This document shows positions 44,246 to 52,914 of a stretch of 64,000 bases of DNA, piece by piece (within the stretch, counting starts at the first letter, position 1; every line of letters starts with the position of its first letter). The notes beneath the pieces are model-generated. The model saw nothing but the letters and a program-made list of their open reading frames with translations. It searched no databases and was not told the DNA's origin. The stretch is from NCBI GenBank assembly GCA_963542545.1, contig CAUTWO010000002.1:62001-126000 (forward strand). The letters run 5' to 3'. Source of the DNA: CALISC01 sp963542545. GTDB taxonomy: Bacteria; Bacillota_I; Bacilli_A; Acholeplasmatales; Acholeplasmataceae. The translations under genes were made by a program, and so were the position numbers.

Positions 44246-46769
44246 ACTATTTATAACAGTTATATTTTTATTTTTTTTATTAGGTTTATTTTTTTCAAAC
44301 TCTATATATAATAACAAAACAGTTAAAAGTACAGTTAATTTAAAGAGACAAAATCGACCCAGACCTAATAAACCGCCAATACACAACGAAAAGAGTTATT
44401 CTGTATTTTTTGAAGGAGTCCCAATTATAAAAGGGGATAAATTAGAAAATAAAGATACTTTACTTAAAAACGGATACATTTTAAGAATCAAGCATCACAG
44501 TTTTTCCCGTTTCTATAACTATCAATATACAAAAAATAACGGAAATAAAATAAAACCAGAAAACACAAATATTTCACTTTTATTTTTATCAAACTCAAAA
44601 TTGTATTTAGATGTTTCTATAGGTAATAAAAAAATAGAACTTGACGAAAATAAAATTATTTATCATAGACACGAATATATCAAAATAGATAAAAATGAAA
44701 GTTATCAAATAATTCAAAGCGCCACAAAAGTCAAAGTAGAAGACCTAAATACTAAAGACATAAAGAAACAAATTTTAAATTATAACGATTTTGATTTATC
44801 TGATTGGACAATTGATTATAAAAACTCTAGTTTTTTTAATCTAAACAGCGCAAGAATATATGAAAATTTTTATCAAGACACAGATAAAGACATTAGACAA
44901 AGTAAATTCATTTCTTTTAAAAAAGACAGCAGATATTTGTTTTTCTTTTTTAGACTCGATACAGAAGCGTTTGACAGTAACAAAATAAACAAAATAAGTT
45001 TAAATGAAGATGTATTTGAATCAGAAGAGAATTCAATTAAAACAAATTATCAAAAATATATAGCGACTTTTTCACTACTCACAGAAATAAATGAAAACCG
45101 AATTGACTTCGAAAAAGCAATCTTAAAAAGATTTAAAAGAGACGACAGACAGTTTTTACTTGTTGTCTACGGTAATATTTTTAAGATTGTGCAACTAGAA
45201 ATTGGTTCTTTAAATAAAGACTTTGAAACTTTTGTGGAATTGGTTGAACTTAATACCATAAATGAAATTAACTTATTTAAAAAAGATAAAATTGTATTCA
45301 CTCTAGCTGAGATTAAAAAGACTTTTGAAAAATTCATTTCCAACTATCATATTGATGAATTAGAACTTTTAAATCAATTAACCAAATTAAATACACATAA
45401 CGAAACAATTGAACTTAATTTTTACACGAAAAATAACTCAACAAAACAAATTTTAAAAACCTTAAAATTAAAACTCAAAGTAGCAAAAGAAATTGATAAA
45501 CTAGACCTAACTTTTAAAACCAATAACAATTACTTTATTGCAGACGACAAGAAGATAACATCAATTAGTTCAGATGAACTCAAAAAGAAAACCTTCAGAC
45601 ACTCTGCAACAACTTTAAATGGTTCTGAAACGACACTTTATACTGGTTTTGAAACCGATATAAACTCAGTTATTGCAACAATTAAAGGACAACTTAAGAA
45701 TATTTTTAATGAAAAAGAATACGAAATTTACAACTTAGAAGATAAAAATGGTAACTTTTTATTTTCAATTCAAAAACTTAGTACTGGCGAAGTTAGAGTT
45801 TTCAGGGTAAAAGTTAGGCGAATAAGTCCCGTTTCTGATTTTTATGAACTAAATAGATTATTTATGTTTTACTACTATCAAACTGAACATAATATTCAAG
45901 AAGTTCTAAATTACTTTAATTCAAAAACCAATATTTTAAAAAATTTAAACTTAGAAATTCTTAATTACACTGAGCTAAACACAGAAATCAACAAATTAAA
46001 AGTAAGCCCTTATGCTTACAAAAAGTTGAAACTGAGTCTTCAAGACAAGTATTCAAATATATATACTGTCTCTTTTTTTGCAGAAATTAGATATGGAGAC
46101 GGCGAACCTGTCAAAATTTCAGATAGTTATGTAGATTCTATGCATACAAGGTTCTTTATGTCTTCAAATTTAGCATTTTCAAATGCTACAGCTGACTTAT
46201 TTGGTTCATATGACTTAAAAAATGTAAATCAAAATCTAAGACAATGGTTTGATAAGGAAAGCGAAGATTTTACCTTAAGCGAATTAAACAAAACTTTTAA
46301 AGTCACTTATAACTTCTTTAAAAAGGATTATTTAGCGCTGCAAACCAATTCAAAAACTTATCTACTTTATTTAAATAACAGTTTAGATTACTCAGAACAA
46401 GAAATGCAGTCAATTTTTAGTAATATTTTTGGTAAAAATATCACAAAAATTGAAAAAAACCAAGACAATTCTTATTCTATTTGTTTGAATAATTTCCGTG
46501 AGAAATACACCATCTGTTTAAAGCATTCTAGTAAGTTAAGCAGATATAGAGTAAGTAATGAAATTATGAAAGAAAGAATTTCTCAACTTTTTAAAACTGC
46601 TTCAGAAACTAATGAAAATGCACAAAAACTCATTCAAACTCTTGAAAATTTACTCAAAAATGTTCCTGAATTAAAAATTAGTAAAGAAAATACTGGTAAT
46701 TCCGCTATTATTTTAAAAATTTATTCTACTTTAAATAAAGAAATTTATAAAACTTTTACGATAGTTTAA
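44229..46769 (+). CDS. Large hypothetical membrane-anchored surface protein
   Basis: 846 residues. One hydrophobic segment at about 6-25 (FITVIFLFFLLGLFFSNSIY) is followed by a basic, Pro-rich stretch (KRQNRPRPNKPP) and a long Lys, Asn and Phe rich region, probably outside the cell and held by the N-terminal anchor. There is no Cys lipobox. Repeated units of about 100 residues with alternating charged helices and strands are suggested but too diverged to define. GGAGG lies before the ATG inside the upstream gene. It forms a two-gene unit with 42737 and is not recognised. Confidence 0.75.
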   Translation: MERKIKLFITVIFLFFLLGLFFSNSIYNNKTVKSTVNLKRQNRPRPNKPPIHNEKSYSVFFEGVPIIKGDKLENKDTLLKNGYILRIKHHSFSRFYNYQYTKNNGNKIKPENTNISLLFLSNSKLYLDVSIGNKKIELDENKIIYHRHEYIKIDKNESYQIIQSATKVKVEDLNTKDIKKQILNYNDFDLSDWTIDYKNSSFFNLNSARIYENFYQDTDKDIRQSKFISFKKDSRYLFFFFRLDTEAFDSNKINKISLNEDVFESEENSIKTNYQKYIATFSLLTEINENRIDFEKAILKRFKRDDRQFLLVVYGNIFKIVQLEIGSLNKDFETFVELVELNTINEINLFKKDKIVFTLAEIKKTFEKFISNYHIDELELLNQLTKLNTHNETIELNFYTKNNSTKQILKTLKLKLKVAKEIDKLDLTFKTNNNYFIADDKKITSISSDELKKKTFRHSATTLNGSETTLYTGFETDINSVIATIKGQLKNIFNEKEYEIYNLEDKNGNFLFSIQKLSTGEVRVFRVKVRRISPVSDFYELNRLFMFYYYQTEHNIQEVLNYFNSKTNILKNLNLEILNYTELNTEINKLKVSPYAYKKLKLSLQDKYSNIYTVSFFAEIRYGDGEPVKISDSYVDSMHTRFFMSSNLAFSNATADLFGSYDLKNVNQNLRQWFDKESEDFTLSELNKTFKVTYNFFKKDYLALQTNSKTYLLYLNNSLDYSEQEMQSIFSNIFGKNITKIEKNQDNSYSICLNNFREKYTICLKHSSKLSRYRVSNEIMKERISQLFKTASETNENAQKLIQTLENLLKNVPELKISKENTGNSAIILKIYSTLNKEIYKTFTIV

Positions 46770-46802
46770 TTTCAAAAAATCAGGGATTTTTCGTTTTTGG
46801 TA

Positions 46803-46830
46803 TTGAATTTAAAAACTTTTTTGTTATACT
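46803..46830 (+). promoter_or_regulatory. Promoter of spx
   Basis: TTGAAT (46803-46808) and TATACT (46825-46830) are separated by 16 nt. The ATG is only 9 nt further, with no ribosome-binding site. Confidence 0.5.
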
Positions 46831-46839
46831 TACATAGAT

Positions 46840-47367
46840 ATGAAAAACGAAAAAAAAAGCAAAAAAACTGAATTAAAGATATACACTACTCCGTCTTGCT
46901 CATCTTGCCGAAAAGCCAAAAAATGGCTAGATAGTTTTGGAATTAAATACGATGAGGTCAATATTTTGGCAGGAGAAGTACAAATGTCTGACATAGATTT
47001 AATGCTTAGTTTAGCAGACGATGGCTTTGACTCAATTATTTCAACTCGCTCAAAGACCGCTAGAAATGATTTTTTTGATGTAGACTCGTTTACTACTCAC
47101 GAACTTAAACGTTGGATTTTGGCTAACCCTGCAATTTTAAAACGCCCAATTATTATTGAAAATGAAAAAATGCAAGTTGGCTACAACGATGAAGAAATAA
47201 GAATTTTTATTCCTAAAGACATTCGCGCAAAAATTATGGAAAGTCCTGATTTTGAATGCGATGACTACATAAAAGAAATCAGCATTAAAGAAGTGCCTGA
47301 AAAGAAAACTCAAGAAATTCCCACTATTAAACTAGAAGTCACTGACTTTAGCGAAGTTTCAATTTAA
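46840..47367 (+). CDS. spx: Spx-family transcriptional regulator
   Basis: 175 residues of the ArsC-like thioredoxin fold. The redox CxxC is at about 20-23 (CSSC) in YTTPSCSSCRKAKKWL, followed by the Spx signature RPIIIENEKMQVGYNDEEIRIFIP. Spx binds the RNA polymerase alpha subunit and controls the thiol-stress response. The C-terminal 35 residues are an acidic extension longer than in Bacillus. It overlaps the convergent chromate-transporter gene by 9 nt. Confidence 0.88.
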   Translation: MKNEKKSKKTELKIYTTPSCSSCRKAKKWLDSFGIKYDEVNILAGEVQMSDIDLMLSLADDGFDSIISTRSKTARNDFFDVDSFTTHELKRWILANPAILKRPIIIENEKMQVGYNDEEIRIFIPKDIRAKIMESPDFECDDYIKEISIKEVPEKKTQEIPTIKLEVTDFSEVSI

Positions 47368-47946
47368 ATTTAATACCGTTAACAATAGGCCACTAAAACC
47401 AGAAAGCAAAATTACTAAAACTGGGTGCAGTGGTCTTTTTTTACGGCTGAAATTCTCCCAAAGTAGACTTATTAAAAAGACCAACAAAAATATCAAAATT
47501 CTAAAAGCATTGGCTTTGAAGTTGAAAATTAGTAAACTATTCACATCAAAGAAAACTTTTAAAGAAATTTTAATTGCTGCTGTAAAAATAAAGGCAATCG
47601 CTGCTGGTTTTAAAAAAGAAATTGCTCTTTTTATGTAAAGATTTTGATTTAACATGTTGCTACTAGTAATGTATAAAATGATTAAAAATGATGGTAAGAC
47701 TATCGCTAGGTTAAGCAAAGCAGCACCAAGAATTCCGTATTGTTCAAAGCCAATGTAGGTCGCTATATTGACAGCAAAAGCCCCTGGTGTACTTTCAGAA
47801 ATCCCGATAAAAGTATAAAGTTCATCGCTGTCTATGTATCCGCGTTTTGTAAGTTCAAAGTTCAAAAGTGGAATCATGGCGTATCCACCACCAAAAGTAA
47901 ACGCAGATATTTTTAAGAAAAGAAAAAATAAGGTCAGTATTTTCAA
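47359..47946 (-). CDS. chrA: Chromate transporter, short-chain CHR domain (second half)
   Basis: 195 residues with about five membrane segments and the CHR signature FGGGYAMIPLL, then ISESTPGAFAVNIATYIG. Short-chain ChrA proteins work as pairs from adjacent genes. It overlaps its partner by 4 nt. Chromate or a related anion is the known substrate class; the physiological substrate is not evident. Confidence 0.85.
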   Translation of the reverse strand: MKILTLFFLFLKISAFTFGGGYAMIPLLNFELTKRGYIDSDELYTFIGISESTPGAFAVNIATYIGFEQYGILGAALLNLAIVLPSFLIILYITSSNMLNQNLYIKRAISFLKPAAIAFIFTAAIKISLKVFFDVNSLLIFNFKANAFRILIFLLVFLISLLWENFSRKKRPLHPVLVILLSGFSGLLLTVLNLN

Positions 47947-48524
47947 AATACACCACCTTTAGATTTATTTAGTTCTTCGTTTAATTTATGGGTTGCTACT
48001 GAAATTAAAATAAGTGAAACCATTATGTAGATTAAAGAAAGTTCGGTAAATAAAGTTAAAAACAAGCACACTAAAAAGATAGAAAAGTTAGTTAAGTTAT
48101 TTAAAATCCCTTTTTGAAGTTTAATACCTGCTTTGAAAATCAGTAAAATAACTCCTGCTTTAATTCCAGTTAAAAATCCTTTTAGATAAACATTTGTGTT
48201 GTATTTCTTTAATACGAATGCTAATGAAATGATAATTATAAAAGACGGAAGAACTACACCGATTGTTGCAAACACTGCTCCCCAAAAACCTAGTTTTTTG
48301 TGTCCTATATAAGTCGCTGCGTTAATGGCAAACGGACCGGGCGTAGTTTCTGATACTGCTAAAAGCGTAATCATTTCATCTTTTGATAAGATTTTTTTGC
48401 GTTCACAAAGTTCATGTTCAAGAATCCCAAGCATGACATAACCACCACCAAAGGTGATTAAACCAACTTTAAAAAATAGAATAAAAAGGCTTAATAAAGC
48501 CTTTATATTATTTATTATTTTCAT
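47943..48524 (-). CDS. chrA: Chromate transporter, short-chain CHR domain (first half)
   Basis: 193 residues with FGGGYVMLGIL and VSETTPGPFAINAATYIGHKK, homologous to the following gene. The two presumably form an antiparallel heterodimer. It overlaps the CYTH gene by 17 nt, so the three minus-strand genes are one unit. Confidence 0.85.
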   Translation of the reverse strand: MKIINNIKALLSLFILFFKVGLITFGGGYVMLGILEHELCERKKILSKDEMITLLAVSETTPGPFAINAATYIGHKKLGFWGAVFATIGVVLPSFIIIISLAFVLKKYNTNVYLKGFLTGIKAGVILLIFKAGIKLQKGILNNLTNFSIFLVCLFLTLFTELSLIYIMVSLILISVATHKLNEELNKSKGGVF

Positions 48525-49071
48525 TTAATTTCAGTATACGACTAGCCTTTGATTGAGATTTTTTATATTCAATTTCATTTTCTTTTAAAAACTCATCAAA
48601 CTCAGCCTTACCTTTTTTTAGGCTAATTGCTTCAAATTCAAATTCATATACTTTGTTTAAATTCAGAAAACCCCAGGTTGAAAAATCTAAAAAACCAGTT
48701 CCGGTTTTATATTTAAACTCAACTCTTTTAGTCTTTAGTTTACCTTTATTACTTAAGAAAACTATAGTATCGAATTTGAACTTAAAACCTTTTTTAATAA
48801 ACTTTTTTGCTTGTTCTTCGTTTAAAATTTCTGTTTTCTCTAATGTTCCATTTTTATCCGGAAACTTAACTGTCAGTTCATAAGTATTTTTATCTAAAAT
48901 ATGTCTGATTCTGGCAGTTTGTTTATTTTTAGTTAGTTTCATCGCAAAATCGTCAAAATAGTAATTGATTTGTGTAAATTGCTCAGCTAAATTTGCATAT
49001 TTTGCCAACAATTCAGTATATTTTTGCTTGCTTAATTCAGTTTTAAATTCAATTTCTAGGTTTTCAGTCAT
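48508..49071 (-). CDS. CYTH-domain protein (YjbK-like, predicted triphosphatase)
   Basis: 187 residues starting with the CYTH signature EIEFKTELS and continuing with alternating charged strands (TARIRHILDKNTYELTVKFP, VYEFEFEAISLKKG) that form a triphosphate tunnel in this family. It may hydrolyse inorganic triphosphate or bind nucleotides. In Bacillus, YjbK lies by stress genes including spx; here it is also close to spx, though on the other strand. Confidence 0.83.
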   Translation of the reverse strand: MTENLEIEFKTELSKQKYTELLAKYANLAEQFTQINYYFDDFAMKLTKNKQTARIRHILDKNTYELTVKFPDKNGTLEKTEILNEEQAKKFIKKGFKFKFDTIVFLSNKGKLKTKRVEFKYKTGTGFLDFSTWGFLNLNKVYEFEFEAISLKKGKAEFDEFLKENEIEYKKSQSKASRILKLNENNK

Positions 49072-49217
49072 TTTTTGCCTCTATATTTATTTTATCAATA
49101 TTTTTATTTTATTTTAATCTGATGCTGTAAATTTAAATATGGAAAAAACAGCATTTTTAGCACTTGTTATGGCTGCGTTGTGCTAAAATTATTAGGTAAT
49201 AGATATGGAGGAAAAAT

Positions 49218-50231
49218 ATGGCTATTAAAGTTGCAATTAACGGATTTGGTAGAATCGGACGTCTTGCGTTCCGCCAAATTTCTCAAAGCAAAGATTTTAA
49301 AGTTGTTGCGATTAACGACTTAACAGACGCAGAATCTCTTGCTTACCTTTTAAAATATGACACTGCTCAAGGCGGTTTCTTACAAGACAAAGTTTCTTTT
49401 AAAGAAAATAATTTAATTGTTGATGGAGTAACAATTCCAGTTATCGCTGAGCGTGATCCTAAAAACTTACCTTGGAAAAAACTAGGTGTTGATATTGTTC
49501 TTGAATGCACAGGTCTTTTTACTTCTCAAGAAAAAGCACACTGGCACATTGAAGCAGGTGCAAGAAAAGTCTTAATTTCAGCTCCTGCAACTGGTGATGT
49601 TAAAACTATCGTTTACAATGTTAACGACAATACACTAGACGGAAGCGAAGAAATCGTTTCAGGTGCAAGCTGCACAACTAACTGTCTTGCTCCGATTGCA
49701 AAAGTTCTTGATGATAAATTCGGTATCGTTAAAGGTTTCATGACTACTGTTCATGCTTTTACTGCTGACCAATCACTTATGGACTCTCCACACAAAAAAG
49801 GCATTTATTCTCGTCGCGGTCGTTGTGCTGCTCAAAACATCGTTCCTTCTTCAACAGGTGCTGCTAAAGCAATTTCTTTAGTACTGCCTCAACTAAAAGG
49901 TAAATTAGACGGAACTGCTCTTCGTGTTCCTACTGTTACTGGTTCAGTTGTTGACTTAACTGTTGAACTTAAAAAATCTGTTACTCTTGAACAAATCGAC
50001 GCTGCTTTCAAGGCTGCTCACTCTGAGACACTTTGCTACCAACCAGATCCAATTGTTTCATCTGACGTTATCGGCACAACTTACGGTTCTGTATATGATG
50101 CTCATACAACTCAAATTCTTGATGTTGATGGCAAACAATTAGTTAAAGTAATGTCTTGGTATGACAACGAAAACAGCTACGTTTCTCAACTTGTTCGTAC
50201 TCTTAAAAAACTTGCACTTTTAACTAAATAA
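49218..50231 (+). CDS. gap: Glyceraldehyde-3-phosphate dehydrogenase
   Basis: 337 residues. NAD-binding start INGFGRIGRLAFRQI and the catalytic Cys in SGASCTTNCLAP (about residue 151). Glycolytic step making 1,3-bisphosphoglycerate. GGAGG precedes the ATG, an extended -10 (TGCTAAAAT) lies at about 49181-49189, and a strong terminator follows, so it is monocistronic. Codon use is more regular than in the surface-protein genes, as expected for a highly expressed gene. Confidence 0.97.
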   Translation: MAIKVAINGFGRIGRLAFRQISQSKDFKVVAINDLTDAESLAYLLKYDTAQGGFLQDKVSFKENNLIVDGVTIPVIAERDPKNLPWKKLGVDIVLECTGLFTSQEKAHWHIEAGARKVLISAPATGDVKTIVYNVNDNTLDGSEEIVSGASCTTNCLAPIAKVLDDKFGIVKGFMTTVHAFTADQSLMDSPHKKGIYSRRGRCAAQNIVPSSTGAAKAISLVLPQLKGKLDGTALRVPTVTGSVVDLTVELKKSVTLEQIDAAFKAAHSETLCYQPDPIVSSDVIGTTYGSVYDAHTTQILDVDGKQLVKVMSWYDNENSYVSQLVRTLKKLALLTK

Positions 50232-50266
50232 GTTAAGCCCGAGTTTATTTAATACAATACATTTTT

Positions 50267-50296
50267 AAAAAGGCGAGCACAACTCGCCTTTTTTAA
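50267..50296 (+). terminator. Terminator of gap
   Basis: AAAAAGGCGAG and CTCGCCTTTTT form an 11-bp stem with a 5-nt loop and a T tract. Confidence 0.9.
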
Positions 50297-50317
50297 ACAA
50301 TAAAGGAGGTAATTTTT

Positions 50318-50974
50318 ATGCAAGAACAGAATTGGTCAAACTTTTTTTTAAGCGAAAAACACAAACCGTATTTTTATAAACTTCAAAAAAAACTAGATAA
50401 AGACTATCTAAATTTAGAAATTACTCCTTTAAAATCAGATATTTACGCTGCGTTTAGTACCCCTTTAAAAGACATTAAAGTAGTGATTATTGGCCAAGAC
50501 CCATACCCTCAAAAAGGAGTTGCAGACGGTCTTGCATTTTCTGCAAATGGCCCAAAAATTCCAGTTTCTTTAAGAAATATTTTTAAGGAAATTGAGTTTG
50601 AATATGGTTATAAAAATATCTCTCCAAAACTAACTTATTTAGCCCAACAAGGCGTTTTTCTACTTAACGCATTTTTAACAACTAAAGTGGGAGAACCACT
50701 TTTTCACAAAAATATTGGTTGGGATATTTTTACTAAAAATGCAGTTTCTTATTTAAATGAATATAGAAAAAAAATAGTTTTTATGTTGTTTGGTGAGTTT
50801 GCTAAAACCAATTTTTTAAGTCTAATTGACCAAGAAAAACATTTGGTTTTGCAAACTAGTCATCCTAGTTTCTTTTCTTTCAATAAAGGTTTTTATGGTT
50901 CCAATGTTTTTAAAAAAGCCAACGAGTATTTAAAGAAAAATAACTTACCTGAAATCAATTGGTTACAGCAATGA
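50318..50974 (+). CDS. ung: Uracil-DNA glycosylase
   Basis: Removes uracil from DNA. 218 residues with the water-activating motif GQDPYPQKGVADGLAFS and HPSFFSFNKGFYG. AAAGGAGG lies before the ATG. It ends in TGA overlapping the ATG of xer (ATGA), evidence that TGA is a stop here. It starts a long tight gene series to 60.5 kb. Confidence 0.96.
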   Translation: MQEQNWSNFFLSEKHKPYFYKLQKKLDKDYLNLEITPLKSDIYAAFSTPLKDIKVVIIGQDPYPQKGVADGLAFSANGPKIPVSLRNIFKEIEFEYGYKNISPKLTYLAQQGVFLLNAFLTTKVGEPLFHKNIGWDIFTKNAVSYLNEYRKKIVFMLFGEFAKTNFLSLIDQEKHLVLQTSHPSFFSFNKGFYGSNVFKKANEYLKKNNLPEINWLQQ

Positions 50975-51897
50975 ATGAGTTAACTCAATTTCTTGAAGAA
51001 TTAAAAAGTAAAGGCTACTCAGAAAACTCAGAGATAGCCTACAAAAAAGATTTGGAAGATTTTTTATTTTACTTGCAAGCAAATAAACTTGCCGAAACTT
51101 TTTCAGATGTTTCCAATGAACGCATTTTTAGATACTTTATTTCTCATCTTGCTGACATTGAAAAAACTCCAAAAACTATCGCTAGAAAAATTTCTGCACT
51201 TAAGTCTTTCTACAGATTTTTACACGAAAGTGGTAGGATCACGACAAACATCGCAAAAAACATTAGACCGCCAAAAGTTCCTAAAAAACTGCCAAAAACT
51301 TTAACTAAAGAAGAGGTTTCTGCTTTGTTTCAAGTAATAGATCAAACCAAACCACTTGGCGTTAGAAATTCTATTTTGCTTAGATTACTTTTTGAAACTG
51401 GTTTGCGTGTTTCTGAGTTGATAAATATTTCTGTTCAAGACCTGGATTTTGCACAGCTCCAAATTAAAATTACCGGCAAAGGCAACAAAGAAAGATTAAT
51501 CTTTTTATCTGAAGGGCTAGCTGCTGACATTAAAACTTATCTTGCATATACCAGACCAGTTTTACAAAATAAAAGCAATATCATCGGAACCAAACGCATT
51601 TTTATTAACTACAAGGGCGGAGAACTCACTGCTCGTGGTGTCAGAAAAATTCTAAATACCTTGGTTGACAAAGCAGGCGAAACTTTTAATGTCCACCCCC
51701 ACTTACTTAGACATACATTTGCTACTATTATGCTTGAAAATGGCGCAGATATTAGAACTGTGCAAGAACTTTTGGGACACAAAAATGTTAAAACCACCGA
51801 AATTTACACAGCGGTTTCAGACAAACTAGTTTTTGAACAATTTCAAAAAGCTAACGCCAGAAAGGAAGGCAAAATATGCGAAGATTCGAAGTCGTAA
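50971..51897 (+). CDS. Tyrosine recombinase of the XerC/XerD type
   Basis: 308 residues from the ATG at 50971. Catalytic residues: Arg in TGLRVSELI, Lys in GKGNKERLI, HPHLLRHTFATIML, LGHKN and Tyr in TTEIYTAVS. With the recombinase beside dif it makes the expected pair. It overlaps ung by 4 nt and dut by 22 nt. RTVQELLGH is slightly XerC-like; the assignment is tentative. Confidence 0.9.
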   Translation: MNELTQFLEELKSKGYSENSEIAYKKDLEDFLFYLQANKLAETFSDVSNERIFRYFISHLADIEKTPKTIARKISALKSFYRFLHESGRITTNIAKNIRPPKVPKKLPKTLTKEEVSALFQVIDQTKPLGVRNSILLRLLFETGLRVSELINISVQDLDFAQLQIKITGKGNKERLIFLSEGLAADIKTYLAYTRPVLQNKSNIIGTKRIFINYKGGELTARGVRKILNTLVDKAGETFNVHPHLLRHTFATIMLENGADIRTVQELLGHKNVKTTEIYTAVSDKLVFEQFQKANARKEGKICEDSKS

Positions 51898-52316
51898 CTG
51901 AATATGAAAACCAAAACATCGAAATACCGGTTCGGGCAACTAAGGCTTCTGCTGGGTATGATTTTGCTGTGGCAAAAGACACTTTAATTAAAGCAGGTGA
52001 AATCACAAAAGTACCAACTGGCATCAAAGCCTGTTTTCCTAAAGATGAGTTTCTGATGTTAGTTGCGCGTTCTTCACTTCCAATTAAAAAAACTTTAATG
52101 CTACCAAATGGTGTTGGAATAATTGACGCAGACTACTATGGCAATGAAATCAATGAAGGTCATATCTTAGTGCTCCTTTATAACTTCGGTAAAGCCGATA
52201 TTTTACTAAAAAAAGGTGAAAAAATCGCACAAGGAATATTTTTCTGCTACCAAAAAACCAAAGAAAACGCTAACTTTAAACTAAGAACTGGTGGCTTTGG
52301 TTCGTCCGACAGTTAG
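51876..52316 (+). CDS. dut: Deoxyuridine 5'-triphosphate nucleotidohydrolase
   Basis: Hydrolyses dUTP to dUMP. 146 residues: motif 1 ASAGYDFAV, motif 2 ARSS, motif 3 NGVGIIDADYYG, motif 4 EKIAQGIF and the C-terminal motif 5 arm RTGGFGSSD. All five trimeric-dUTPase motifs are present. The clustering with ung and comEB suggests combined dUTP and uracil control. Confidence 0.93.
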   Translation: MRRFEVVTEYENQNIEIPVRATKASAGYDFAVAKDTLIKAGEITKVPTGIKACFPKDEFLMLVARSSLPIKKTLMLPNGVGIIDADYYGNEINEGHILVLLYNFGKADILLKKGEKIAQGIFFCYQKTKENANFKLRTGGFGSSDS

Positions 52317-52370
52317 TCTAAAGTCTTTATGCATTTATATAATATATAATTATATAGTGAGGTTCAAACC

Positions 52371-52892
52371 ATGGAAATTAAAAAAATAGCCAATTTTATA
52401 GCTCCTGTAAAAGATTTTCCAAAGCCAGGGATTGACTTTAAAGACATCACCCCTTTAATGCAAAACGGAGATGCTTTTTCAACTGCAATTGACAAAATGT
52501 ATGAATTTGCCAAAGCCAACGGTGCTACTATAATTTGTGGACCTGAGGCTAGAGGTTTTATTTTTGGTTGCCCTGTTGCCTATAAGTTAAACATTGGCTT
52601 TGTGCCAGTTAGAAAACCAGGAAAACTACCAAGAAAAACTCTAGACATGGCCTACTCACTGGAATACGGCACTAATACCTTGTCAATTCACGCAGACGCC
52701 ATTAAACCAGGCGACAAAGTGGTAATAGTTGACGACCTTTTGGCGACTGGTGGCACCGTTAAATGCACCATTGACATGATTGAAAAACTAGGTGGCAAAG
52801 TAGTTGGTTGCTGCTTCTTAATTGAACTTAAAGACTTAAAAGGTCGTGAACTTCTTAAAAACTACAAAACTTTTACTTTACTTGAATACTAA
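52371..52892 (+). CDS. apt: Adenine phosphoribosyltransferase
   Basis: Salvages adenine to AMP. 173 residues with FPKPGIDFKDITPLM, GPEARGFIFG and the PRPP motif VVIVDDLLATGGT. TATAAT-like sequences and GAGG upstream suggest its own promoter. It precedes rel, the usual apt-rel order of Firmicutes. Confidence 0.96.
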   Translation: MEIKKIANFIAPVKDFPKPGIDFKDITPLMQNGDAFSTAIDKMYEFAKANGATIICGPEARGFIFGCPVAYKLNIGFVPVRKPGKLPRKTLDMAYSLEYGTNTLSIHADAIKPGDKVVIVDDLLATGGTVKCTIDMIEKLGGKVVGCCFLIELKDLKGRELLKNYKTFTLLEY

Positions 52893-52914
52893 TAAATAAA
52901 TAATTTTTTTTAAA

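Noticed and set aside
47359..48524. Split chromate transporter as a broken gene
   Set aside because: Short-chain ChrA proteins are normally encoded as adjacent pairs; both copies carry a full CHR motif.
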